Source of the DNA: an uncultured Salinimicrobium sp.
GTDB taxonomy: Bacteria; Bacteroidota; Bacteroidia; Flavobacteriales; Flavobacteriaceae
Reading direction: 5' to 3'
Assembly (NCBI GenBank): GCA_946887075.1
Contig: CAMPKA010000001.1
Span: 1 to 64,000, forward strand
DNA length: 64,000 bases
The notes beneath the pieces were generated by a model that made no database searches, was not told the origin of the DNA, and saw only the letters and a program-made list of their open reading frames with translations. This document shows, in pieces, positions 29,329 to 37,250 of this stretch; positions within the stretch are counted from its first letter, which is position 1; every line of letters begins with the position of its first letter. The position numbers and the translations under genes were made by a program.

Positions 29329-30489
29329 ATGTCGGAATTTGAAACCAGGGCAGTCCGAGATCAACTGGAACGCACACCCTTTCAGGAACACTCCTCACCG
29401 CTTTTTCTTACCTCCAGTTATGTCTTTGAGGATGCCGAGGAAATGAGAGCCTCCTTTTCGGAGGAGAAAGAGCGAAACATCTACAGCAGGTTCTCCAATC
29501 CAAACACTTCAGAATTTGTGGAGAAGGTCGTAAATATGGAGGGAGCTGAGGCAGGATTTGCGTTTGCGACGGGAATGTCAGCGGTGTTCTCTACCCTGGC
29601 CGCACTCCTCAATAGCGGGGACCATATTCTTTCTTCCAGATCCATCTTTGGCTCCACACACTCGCTCCTGACTAAATATTTTCCAAAGTGGAATATTTCC
29701 CATAGCTATTTCAGGGTGTCGGAAGTGGATAAGATCGAATCCCTAATCAGACCGGAGACCAGGGTTCTCTTTGCGGAGTCACCCACCAATCCCGGCGTCG
29801 ATGTTCTCGATCTTGAGCTTTTGGGGAATATCGCGAGAAAGCACCAACTCTTACTGATCATCGATAATTGTTTCGCAACCCCCTATTTGCAGAATCCGAT
29901 AAAGTTCGGGGCTGATCTGGTCATCCATTCCGCTACCAAACTGATGGACGGTCAGGGCCGCGTTTTGGGAGGAGTAACCGTGGGGAGGGAAGACCTTATC
30001 AGGGAAATTTTCCTTTTTTCCCGAAACACTGGTCCATCCCTATCCCCCTTTAATGCCTGGATCCTTTCTAAAAGCCTTGAAACTCTTCCGGTTCGCGTGG
30101 ATCGGCATTGTGAAAACGCACAGAGAATCGCGGAAGAGTTGGAACAGGTACCAGCCGTTCAGAACGTAAAGTATCCCTTCCTGAAATCCCACCCTCAGTA
30201 CAAGGTGGCAAGGAAACAAATGAAACTGGGAGGGAATATCATTGCCTTTGAGGTCCGGGGAGGCCTTCCTGCGGGCAGGGACTTCATCGATCGCCTGAAA
30301 CTCTGCTCCAGGACTGCCAACCTGGGCGATACCCGAAGTATTGTGACTCATCCTGCCTCAACGACTCATGGCAAGCTTACGGAGGAGGAAAGATTGGAAA
30401 GCGGGATCACCCCCGGCTTGGTAAGAATTTCAGTGGGATTGGAACACTGGAAGGATATCCTTGAAGATCTGAAACAGGCACTGGCTTAG
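29329..30489 (+). CDS. metZ: O-succinylhomoserine sulfhydrylase-type PLP enzyme
   Basis: 386 residues, Cys/Met-metabolism PLP-dependent enzyme. The PLP lysine sits in HSATKLMDGQGRVLGG; the Gly-Gln-Gly-Arg-Val stretch after it is typical of MetZ rather than cystathionine gamma-synthase. N-terminal YSRFSNPNTSEFVEKV supplies the neighbouring-subunit Tyr and Arg of the phosphate pocket. It would join sulfide to an activated homoserine to give homocysteine for methionine synthesis in the cytoplasm. Convergent with egtD, their ends overlapping by 4 bases. The acetyl versus succinyl donor cannot be settled by eye. Confidence 0.88.
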   Translation: MSEFETRAVRDQLERTPFQEHSSPLFLTSSYVFEDAEEMRASFSEEKERNIYSRFSNPNTSEFVEKVVNMEGAEAGFAFATGMSAVFSTLAALLNSGDHILSSRSIFGSTHSLLTKYFPKWNISHSYFRVSEVDKIESLIRPETRVLFAESPTNPGVDVLDLELLGNIARKHQLLLIIDNCFATPYLQNPIKFGADLVIHSATKLMDGQGRVLGGVTVGREDLIREIFLFSRNTGPSLSPFNAWILSKSLETLPVRVDRHCENAQRIAEELEQVPAVQNVKYPFLKSHPQYKVARKQMKLGGNIIAFEVRGGLPAGRDFIDRLKLCSRTANLGDTRSIVTHPASTTHGKLTEEERLESGITPGLVRISVGLEHWKDILEDLKQALA

Positions 30490-31442
30490 GTTTCTGGATG
30501 CAGGATATAATCCCTGAAGTAGTTGTCGGGATCAGCATAAAAGCGCGATACTTTAAATCCTGCTTGCTCCGCTATGAAGGTAATCGTCTCATGATCGTAC
30601 TTCTGTGATATCTCAGTATGAATGGCTTCGTAGGGACGGAAATGGTATTCCTGACCCAGCTCCTTCAGCCTGACCTTCTGTTCTTCCTGGCTTACCAAAA
30701 AACTTAACATCGTTCCTTTCTGGGGATCATAGGTCGGCCAGTGGAAGAATTTGGAAATATCAAAATCGCCACCCAGCTCCCCATTGATTCTCCTAAGGAG
30801 ATTCAAGTTGAATTCAGCCGTAATTCCGTGACGGTCGTTATAGGCATCTAAGATGGTCTGCGGGTTCTTTTTTTGGTCGAAGCCGATAAATAACAAATCC
30901 TGCCCAGTCATTCCTTTTTTCACGGCATGAAGAAATTCAGCTGCCTGCTCGTGGCTCATATTCCCAATGTTGGAGCCCAGCATCATGATGATCCTTCTCT
31001 TGTTTGAACGCCCCAGCCCATCCAGAACTTCCAGGTATGTCCCCGGCAGTCCTTGAACACGGATCCCACTGAAATTCCTTTTCAGATCCCCCTCAAGACT
31101 CCGGAGTACCTCGGGGCTGATGTCGATCGGATAATAATGGAATCCTATTCCCTGCTTGTACCACAGCTCAAGAAGAATTTTTGTTTTTTGACCATCTCCC
31201 GCACCCAGTTCGATCAGTTCAAATTCCCCGTGCTCTGCAAAAACATCGGTAATTGCCTTTTTAAAGGTCCTGATAATTGTCTCCTCCCGACGTGTGATGT
31301 AGTACTCAGGCATTGCCATGATATCCTGAAAAATTCGGCTCCCTCTGTCGTCATAGAAGAATCTTGACGAAAGGGCTTTCGGGCTGGCGGAAAGACCTTT
31401 GTGGACTTCCGCGGCGAAATCTGAAAGCGCCTTGTCACTCAT
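30486..31442 (-). CDS. egtD: L-histidine N-alpha-methyltransferase EgtD
   Basis: 318 residues from the ATG at 31442 (MSDKALSDF), chosen because it overlaps the egtB stop by 8 bases; an upstream start at 31553 would run far into egtB. The fold is that of SAM-dependent EgtD: LSSRFFYDDRGSRIFQDI at the N-terminus, SAM loop ELGAGDGQKT, and IDISPEVL and LGSNIGNMS segments. It trimethylates histidine to hercynine, the first step of ergothioneine synthesis, using three SAM. Forms an operon with egtB. Confidence 0.92.
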   Translation of the reverse strand: MSDKALSDFAAEVHKGLSASPKALSSRFFYDDRGSRIFQDIMAMPEYYITRREETIIRTFKKAITDVFAEHGEFELIELGAGDGQKTKILLELWYKQGIGFHYYPIDISPEVLRSLEGDLKRNFSGIRVQGLPGTYLEVLDGLGRSNKRRIIMMLGSNIGNMSHEQAAEFLHAVKKGMTGQDLLFIGFDQKKNPQTILDAYNDRHGITAEFNLNLLRRINGELGGDFDISKFFHWPTYDPQKGTMLSFLVSQEEQKVRLKELGQEYHFRPYEAIHTEISQKYDHETITFIAEQAGFKVSRFYADPDNYFRDYILHPET

Positions 31443-32625
31443 GGCGCTTCCTTTTGACAAGCCTGATTCCACTGTACTGCCAGCGGGTTTCTGGAGGAAA
31501 GAAATTGCGATAGGTCGGTCGAATATGATCCGCAGGCGAAGCCACAGAAGCACCTCTGAGCACCATCTGGTTCACCATGAATTTTCCATTGTATTCCCCG
31601 ATCGCACCGGGATCCTTGGTAAATCCTGGATAAGGAAGGTAGGCGCTTGAGGTCCATTCCCAGCGACTACCCCAATCCAAGTCCTCCTGAGCAGCTTCCC
31701 ATTCAAATTCTGTTGGCAGTCTCGCCCCTTTCCACTGTGAATAGGCGAAGGCCTCGTAAAAAGAAATGTGCCTCAGGGGAGCCTCCAGATCGACTTCTTT
31801 CAGACCATAAAACGTATAATAATACCATTTTCCCTTCCGGAAAAACCAGTAGAGAGGTGCCTTTATCTGATCGCGCAACTTCCAGTCCCAGCCATCGGCG
31901 TGCCATAACAGTACATCTTCGTACCCCCCTGCATTGATGAATTCCAAATATTCCCCATTGGTGACCAGCCCTTTGGAGATCTCATACTCCTGTAGGTACA
32001 CCTTGTGACTTTCCAGTTCATTATCAAAGCAAAATTCCCCCGGATGCCGATGACCGATGTTGTAGAGGCCTTCAGGTACCTTTAGCCAGCCGGCTTCGTT
32101 TTCGCAACTCCGGTCTTCCTCACACACTGCGTTGCAGGCAGGAAACAAAGGATTGTGTCCAAGGATATACTTGATATCAGTCACAAGCAGCTCCTGGTGT
32201 TGTTTTTCGTGTTGAATTCCAGTCAAGATGATCTGTTTAAGATTCCCGGAAAGATCCGTCTGGAGGAATTTTGACATGGCCCTTGTAACATGATCTCTGT
32301 ATCGAAATACCTCCCTAACGGTCGGCCTGGAGAGGTTTCCCCGTTCCTCCCGGCATACCCTTTCCCCCACAGCCTCATAATAACTATTGAAGAGGTACCC
32401 AAAGTCGGAGTCAAAAAGAGGATACCCTGTATTGAATTTCTTCAGGACGAATTCTTCGAAGAACCAGGAGGAGTGAGCCAGATGCCACTTAGGAGGTGAG
32501 ACAAATACAACCGGCTGCACGACAAAATCCTCCGTCTCCAACGAGGAACAGATCTCCTCCGTTTTTTTACGTGTGCTTAAAAAGAGTTGGTGAAGTACGT
32601 CGGATTTCATTTTGCCTAAAGTCAT
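31435..32625 (-). CDS. egtB: Ergothioneine sulfoxide synthase EgtB
   Basis: 396 residues from the ATG at 32625; a TTG seven codons upstream is an alternative. N-terminal DinB-like four-helix domain with the iron ligands in KWHLAHSSWFF and HEKQHQEL; C-terminal FGE-sulfatase-type domain with LPTEFEWEAA and VLRGASV. The non-heme iron enzyme uses O2 to join hercynine with cysteine or gamma-glutamylcysteine through a C-S bond. No egtC or egtE homologue is in the window, so the later steps must come from elsewhere. First gene of the egtBD operon, divergent from the arsenosugar cluster. Confidence 0.93.
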   Translation of the reverse strand: MTLGKMKSDVLHQLFLSTRKKTEEICSSLETEDFVVQPVVFVSPPKWHLAHSSWFFEEFVLKKFNTGYPLFDSDFGYLFNSYYEAVGERVCREERGNLSRPTVREVFRYRDHVTRAMSKFLQTDLSGNLKQIILTGIQHEKQHQELLVTDIKYILGHNPLFPACNAVCEEDRSCENEAGWLKVPEGLYNIGHRHPGEFCFDNELESHKVYLQEYEISKGLVTNGEYLEFINAGGYEDVLLWHADGWDWKLRDQIKAPLYWFFRKGKWYYYTFYGLKEVDLEAPLRHISFYEAFAYSQWKGARLPTEFEWEAAQEDLDWGSRWEWTSSAYLPYPGFTKDPGAIGEYNGKFMVNQMVLRGASVASPADHIRPTYRNFFPPETRWQYSGIRLVKRKRHE

Positions 32626-32646
32626 CTGAGACCGATTACTATTCAA

Positions 32647-32677
32647 AGCAGGAGTTTGCCCAGGGTGTTCCCCTGCT
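32647..32677 (-). promoter_or_regulatory. Inverted repeat in the egtB leader
   Basis: AGCAGG (32647-32652) pairs with CCTGCT (32672-32677) around a 19-base loop, 22 bases upstream of the egtB ATG. It could be an operator or an RNA hairpin in the 213-base divergent region between egtB and the arsenosugar operon. Arms are short, so chance is possible. Confidence 0.25.
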
Positions 32678-32838
32678 ACATACGCCTAATGTAACGGATC
32701 TTGAAGTGACCTCACGTTAAAGCAATATTAATTCAGATCCTGACCCACTGATCCAACCGGCAGGGGTAAAAATACCTTCCAAAAGCATTTCTATATTGGT
32801 GGGATTTGCCTAAATTGAAAGGTATTAATCCCTTAGAT

Positions 32839-33033
32839 ATGGAACCCGAACTAAACGATCATACCGAGAATAAAAAATCCACGCCGGTCGAAAACAAAAA
32901 ACCGGAAGTCAAGTATCACCGAAACCAGTCTACTGAGGAAGACGGGAAAGGAAACATGGGTTGGATCGCGGTCTTGATTTTTATAGCCATTGTGGTTCTG
33001 GGGATCCTGTTATTCGGGAACTTTTGGAACTAA
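32839..33033 (+). CDS. Small single-pass membrane protein heading the arsenosugar operon
   Basis: 64 residues from the ATG at 32839 (a TTG at 32806 is less likely). The first ~45 residues are hydrophilic and rich in Lys, Glu, Asn and Pro; residues about 46-62 are a membrane helix (GWIAVLIFIAIVVLGILLFG), so it is a C-terminally anchored protein. No known domain. It precedes the AhpD-like gene by 40 bases on the same strand and is probably the first cistron. It could anchor or regulate pathway enzymes (inference). Confidence 0.6.
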   Translation: MEPELNDHTENKKSTPVENKKPEVKYHRNQSTEEDGKGNMGWIAVLIFIAIVVLGILLFGNFWN

Positions 33034-33073
33034 CCGGGCATATTGACTACTTTAGGGGCTAAAACCTCTAACA

Positions 33074-33409
33074 ATGTCCAAAACCTATTACGATCCTTCA
33101 GACCTTCGAAAATTTGCTGATATAAGCCAGTGGAGCGAGGAACTGGGAGAAAAATTCTTCGACTACTATAACAAAGTGTTCGAGGAAGGCAAACTCAGCG
33201 CCCGTGAAAAATCCTTGATCGCCCTGGCAGTCTCGCATGTGGTACAGTGTCCTTATTGTATCGATGCCTATACCCAGGACGGGCTTCAAAGGGGGATCGA
33301 CAAGGAGGAAATGATGGAAGCGCTGCATGTAGGGGCAGCTATTAAAGGAGGTGCCAGCCTCGTCCATGGTGTTCAGATGATGAACAAATACAACAAATTG
33401 TCCATGTAG
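33074..33409 (+). CDS. Arsenosugar-associated AhpD-like (carboxymuconolactone decarboxylase fold) protein
   Basis: 111 residues, the usual size of the family described as arsenosugar biosynthesis-associated peroxidase-like. The AhpD catalytic motif is present: QCPYCIDAYTQ with the CxxC pair and the downstream acid/His environment, followed by EALHVGAAIKGGASLVHG. It may act as a thiol oxidoreductase or handle reactive arsenic species. It lies 11 bases upstream of arsS, which is the normal partner gene. Confidence 0.85.
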   Translation: MSKTYYDPSDLRKFADISQWSEELGEKFFDYYNKVFEEGKLSAREKSLIALAVSHVVQCPYCIDAYTQDGLQRGIDKEEMMEALHVGAAIKGGASLVHGVQMMNKYNKLSM

Positions 33410-33420
33410 ACCCCCTGCAA

Positions 33421-34479
33421 ATGCAACAGAATAAATCGCTTTCAGCCCGAAGAAATGAACTGGCGGATCCCCTGAAGCAGCTCGAATTCCTGAACAACGG
33501 AATCTTCGGCAAGGATGGCCTTCCGCGATTCCGTCAAACGCTGCAGGAGACGGGATTCCCGCGTTTACAACCTAGAGGTTTGGAAATCCTTCAGTTGAAC
33601 CTCGGCTACATGTGTAACCAAACCTGTAGTCACTGCCATGTGGATGCAGGACCCGACAGAAAAGAAATGATGACACGAGAGGTGATGCAATATTGCCTGG
33701 AGACCATCAGGAAGAGCGGGGTCCATACGGTGGACCTGACAGGGGGTGCTCCCGAAATGCATCCGGATTTCCGATGGTTTGTCGAACAGCTGTCCAACAC
33801 GGGAATAAACCACATCATGGTCAGGAGCAATCTTACCATTCTCAGGGCCAATCCCAAATATTTTGATCTCCCCCACTTTTTTCAAAGCCATAATATCCAT
33901 GTCATATCCTCCCTGCCTTTTTACAGGCAGGAGAAGACGGACCGGCAAAGGGGAAGCGGTGTCTTCAACAAATCCATAGAGGCCCTGAAGGAACTCAATA
34001 GGGTGGGCTATGGACAGGCAGGAGATGATCTCCGTCTCGATCTGGTCTACAACCCATCGGGGGCTTTCCTTCCGGGAAATCAGAAATCCCTGGAAAAGGA
34101 TTTCAAGGAATCTCTTGGTTCGGCATTCGGGATCAGTTTCAACAACCTCCTTACCATAACCAATCTTCCGATCAGCAGGTTTTTAGAATATTTGATAGCT
34201 TCCGAAAATTATGAGGACTATATGACCACCCTTGTGGGGGCATACAATCCTGCAGCAGTACGCAACCTGATGTGCACCAATACCCTTTCCGTGAGCTGGG
34301 ATGGATGGCTGTACGACTGCGATTTCAACCAAATGCTGGACTTGAAGGTAGATGCCTCCTCGAGGCACATCAAGGACTATAACTCCGCTGATCTAGGAAA
34401 CAGGGAAATCAGGATTTCCCAACATTGTTACGGCTGTACAGCCGGGGCAGGCAGCAGCTGCCAGGGAAGCATTGTCTGA
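33421..34479 (+). CDS. arsS: Arsenosugar biosynthesis radical SAM protein ArsS
   Basis: 352 residues. Radical SAM core with the CxxxCxxC cluster ligands in GYMCNQTCSHCHVDAGP (about residues 63-70), GGAPEMHPDF as the glycine-rich SAM segment, and a C-terminal domain ending in CYGCTAGAGSSCQG, which supplies extra Cys for auxiliary binding. ArsS has been tied to arsenosugar formation in Synechocystis, where a 5'-deoxyadenosyl group from SAM is joined to dimethylarsenic. Length and motifs are complete. No arsM-type methyltransferase is in the window, so dimethylarsenic must be made by a gene elsewhere or be taken up. Confidence 0.92.
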   Translation: MQQNKSLSARRNELADPLKQLEFLNNGIFGKDGLPRFRQTLQETGFPRLQPRGLEILQLNLGYMCNQTCSHCHVDAGPDRKEMMTREVMQYCLETIRKSGVHTVDLTGGAPEMHPDFRWFVEQLSNTGINHIMVRSNLTILRANPKYFDLPHFFQSHNIHVISSLPFYRQEKTDRQRGSGVFNKSIEALKELNRVGYGQAGDDLRLDLVYNPSGAFLPGNQKSLEKDFKESLGSAFGISFNNLLTITNLPISRFLEYLIASENYEDYMTTLVGAYNPAAVRNLMCTNTLSVSWDGWLYDCDFNQMLDLKVDASSRHIKDYNSADLGNREIRISQHCYGCTAGAGSSCQGSIV

Positions 34480-34491
34480 AAATTTTTCCAC

Positions 34492-35103
34492 ATGCGGGAT
34501 CTACTCCTTATCTTTACTCGAAACCCTGAACTGGGAAAGGTCAAAACAAGACTCGCCGCCGATGTTGGCCAGGAAACAGCATTACGCATCTATGAAACCC
34601 TGCTACACCATACCAGATCGGTGACAGAACAACTCAGAGTAGACCGACAGGTGCTTTTTTCGGAAGTACTGGAGAAAGACGGCATCTGGAGAAGTTCCCG
34701 GTTTCAAAAAGGCCTGCAGCGGGGAAACGATCTGGGGGATCGAATGGCCAATGCCTTTGCGGACGGGTTCTCACGGGGATATGAAAAAGTGGTCATAATC
34801 GGCACCGATCTCTATGGGCTTCAGCAGAAGGACCTGGAGGATGCCTTTGATACCCTGGACGAATCGGAAGTTGTCATTGGGCCGGCCGAAGATGGAGGGT
34901 ATTATCTGTTGGGCATGAGATCCATGAGAAGGGAGCTGTTTTCACAGAAAGACTGGGGAACTTCACGAGTACTCGACCAGACCTTAAAAGACCTCATTGG
35001 GATACCCATAAGCCTGCTGAGGCGACAGAATGATATCGATGTGCTGGAAGACCTGACAGGCCTTCCGGACCTGGAAAAACTTATAACACCAACAGGGAAA
35101 TGA
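34492..35103 (+). CDS. TIGR04282-family (DUF2064) arsenosugar-associated glycosyltransferase
   Basis: 203 residues. GT-A nucleotide-diphospho-sugar transferase-like fold: N-terminal FTRNPELGKVKTRLAA, a GDRMANAFADGF helix, metal-site-like IGTDLYGL and GPAEDGGYYLLG. These are the signature blocks of the TIGR04282 family found next to arsS. Start 12 bases after the arsS stop, end overlapping the phosphorylase start by 4 bases (ATGA). It may move or activate the arseno-deoxyribose unit (inference); the chemistry is not established. Confidence 0.88.
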   Translation: MRDLLLIFTRNPELGKVKTRLAADVGQETALRIYETLLHHTRSVTEQLRVDRQVLFSEVLEKDGIWRSSRFQKGLQRGNDLGDRMANAFADGFSRGYEKVVIIGTDLYGLQQKDLEDAFDTLDESEVVIGPAEDGGYYLLGMRSMRRELFSQKDWGTSRVLDQTLKDLIGIPISLLRRQNDIDVLEDLTGLPDLEKLITPTGK

Positions 35104-35930
35104 TCAAATCTTTAGAAGAAACCGTAGAATTTCTTGAGAACAGGGGCTTCGACAAACCTGAGATCGGCATTATCCTCGGAACCGGCCTGGGAAAACTTGT
35201 CGATGAGCTCAAAATCATCGCTGAGGTAAGCTACAACCACATTCCAAATTTTCCGACTGCCACCGTAGAATTTCATAAAGGAAAACTCATCTTCGGTAAA
35301 CTCGATGATAAAAAGGTGGTGGTGATGCAGGGGCGTTTTCACATTTACGAAGGATACAGCCTGTGGGACGTCACCTATCCGGTGAGAATAATGAAGCGCC
35401 TGGGAATTAGGAAGCTTCTGATTTCCAATGCTGCAGGTGCAATTAACCCAGAATTTAACCAGGGTGAAATCATGATTATCGAAGATCATATCAATCTGCA
35501 GGGAAACTCTCCCCTGGCATTTCGGGGAGTGGAACACCTCGGTACGAGATTCACGGACATGAGCGCACCTTATGACCAGGAAAGCATCAGGCTTCTTGAG
35601 GGGATCGCCCGGGAAAAAAAGATTCCCTTAAGAAAAGGCGTATATGCCTCTGTAGTTGGCCCACAATTAGAGACCAGAGCGGAATACCGTTATCTGAAGA
35701 TCATCGGAGCCGATGCAGTCGGAATGAGTACAGTTCCTGAAGTTATTGTGGCCAACCATCTTGATATACCGGTAGCAGCGGTTTCAGTACTTACCGACAA
35801 GGCAGATCCGGAACATCTTGAGCCTGTGGACATCCAGGATATTATACGAACCGCAGAAGCGGCAGAACCCAACATGATTATGCTGTTCAGGGAGCTAATC
35901 AAAAGACTGAATCTGAAGCCGGTATCCTGA
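35100..35930 (+). CDS. punA: Trimeric purine nucleoside phosphorylase, adenosine-permissive pocket
   Basis: 276 residues, PNP of the trimeric class. Phosphate and ribose pockets are intact: ILGTGLGKLVD, MQGRFHIYEGYSLWDVTYPV, ISNAAGAINP, the base-binding Glu in VVGPQLETRAEYR and GMSTVPEVIVA. At the position of human Asn243 it has Asp233 (SVLTDKAD), which is known in human PNP mutants and in methylthioadenosine phosphorylase to favour 6-amino purines. In this operon it would suit phosphorolysis of a 5'-arseno-5'-deoxyadenosine to adenine plus an arseno-sugar phosphate (inference). Overlaps both neighbours by 1-4 bases. Confidence 0.9.
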   Translation: MIKSLEETVEFLENRGFDKPEIGIILGTGLGKLVDELKIIAEVSYNHIPNFPTATVEFHKGKLIFGKLDDKKVVVMQGRFHIYEGYSLWDVTYPVRIMKRLGIRKLLISNAAGAINPEFNQGEIMIIEDHINLQGNSPLAFRGVEHLGTRFTDMSAPYDQESIRLLEGIAREKKIPLRKGVYASVVGPQLETRAEYRYLKIIGADAVGMSTVPEVIVANHLDIPVAAVSVLTDKADPEHLEPVDIQDIIRTAEAAEPNMIMLFRELIKRLNLKPVS

Positions 35931-37246
35931 TGCAACAGGAAAATGGAGTACTTATTATTGGGAACGGAATCGCAGGAATAACAGCTGCCCGTCATATCCG
36001 GAGAAACTCTGACAGGAAAATCACAGTGATCTCAGGAGAATCTGAATATTTCTTCTCCCGGACGGCCTTGATGTATGTCTATATGGGCCAGCTTGACTGG
36101 AATGGACTTAAACCCTACGAGGATGATTTTTGGCAGAAGAACCGAATTTCGTTGAAGAGGTCCTGGGTTACCGGGGTGGATCCGAATTCCAGAACGGTCA
36201 GGTTGGAAGATGGATCAGAGATATCTTATGAGGATCTTATCCTGGCTACAGGGTCACTTCCCAGGCGGATCGGATGTCCCGGAGAGGAGCTTCAGGGAGT
36301 TCAGGGACTTGTATCGAAACAGGACCTGGAACTCCTGGAGCAAAACTCCGCAGGATGTACCCACGCGATTATTGTCGGAGGAGGTCTGATCGGAGTGGAG
36401 CTGGCGGAAATGCTCCACAGCCGTAAGATACCTGTCAGTATGATCCTCCGGGAAGACAACTTCTGGGGAAATGTTCTCCCGGAGCCCGATGCGGCCCTGA
36501 TTTCACGAGAGGTGAGGTCCCAGGGTATCAGGCTCTATACTGCTTCCGAGCTGGAGGAAATTTTGGGGGACGGCGAGCGCATCACCGGAATCAGGCTAAA
36601 AAGCGGGAAGGAATTCCGCTGCGGCTTGCTGGGAGTGACCATAGGGGTGAGGCCAAATATCGATTTTCTGAGATCCTCTGGTCTGGAAATTGCCACAGGA
36701 ATACTTGTGGATGAATACCTCCGAACCAGCATAGAGCACATCTACGCCATCGGGGATTGCGCACAGCACCGCCAGGTGCGTCCCGGCCGCGAACCTGTAG
36801 AGGCATTATGGTATACGGCACGCATGATGGGAGAAACCGTGGCGCAGACGATCTGCGGAACCCCTTTCCCCTACAGACCGGGAAACTGGTTCAACAGTGC
36901 TAAGTTTTTCGACATAGAATACCAGACATATGGACGGGTTTCCTCTTTGCCTACGGGATCAGAGAGGCAGGTTCATTGGGAACATCGGGACGGGAAAAAG
37001 GCCATCACGGTTGCATACGACCATGATACAGGTTTCCTTCTGGGGATCAATGCCTTCGGCATCAGGTTGCGTCACCAGGTATTGGACTCCTGGCTCAGCC
37101 AAAAACGGGGATTTCATTATTTCCTCGACCATTTCCCAGAGGCTAATTTCGATCCGGAATTCTTCAGGAGGCATCAGAAGGAAATAATCCTTAGCTTTAG
37201 GAAGGCGGAAACTCCGTGGCTGTCTGCCCGGGAGCAGGAAAATTGA
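35930..37246 (+). CDS. FAD/NAD(P)-dependent oxidoreductase
   Basis: 438 residues, pyridine-nucleotide-disulfide oxidoreductase fold of the ferredoxin/nitrite-reductase type. FAD loop LIIGNGIAGITAARHIRR at the N-terminus, ATGSLPRR, NAD(P) loop IVGGGLIGVELAEML, and the second FAD block IYAIGDCAQ. No redox CxxxxC pair, so electrons probably pass to a partner protein. Start overlaps the PNP stop by 1 base, and 4 bases separate it from the membrane iron-sulfur gene downstream, its likely redox partner. Confidence 0.88.
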   Translation: MQQENGVLIIGNGIAGITAARHIRRNSDRKITVISGESEYFFSRTALMYVYMGQLDWNGLKPYEDDFWQKNRISLKRSWVTGVDPNSRTVRLEDGSEISYEDLILATGSLPRRIGCPGEELQGVQGLVSKQDLELLEQNSAGCTHAIIVGGGLIGVELAEMLHSRKIPVSMILREDNFWGNVLPEPDAALISREVRSQGIRLYTASELEEILGDGERITGIRLKSGKEFRCGLLGVTIGVRPNIDFLRSSGLEIATGILVDEYLRTSIEHIYAIGDCAQHRQVRPGREPVEALWYTARMMGETVAQTICGTPFPYRPGNWFNSAKFFDIEYQTYGRVSSLPTGSERQVHWEHRDGKKAITVAYDHDTGFLLGINAFGIRLRHQVLDSWLSQKRGFHYFLDHFPEANFDPEFFRRHQKEIILSFRKAETPWLSAREQEN

Positions 37247-37250
37247 TCCT

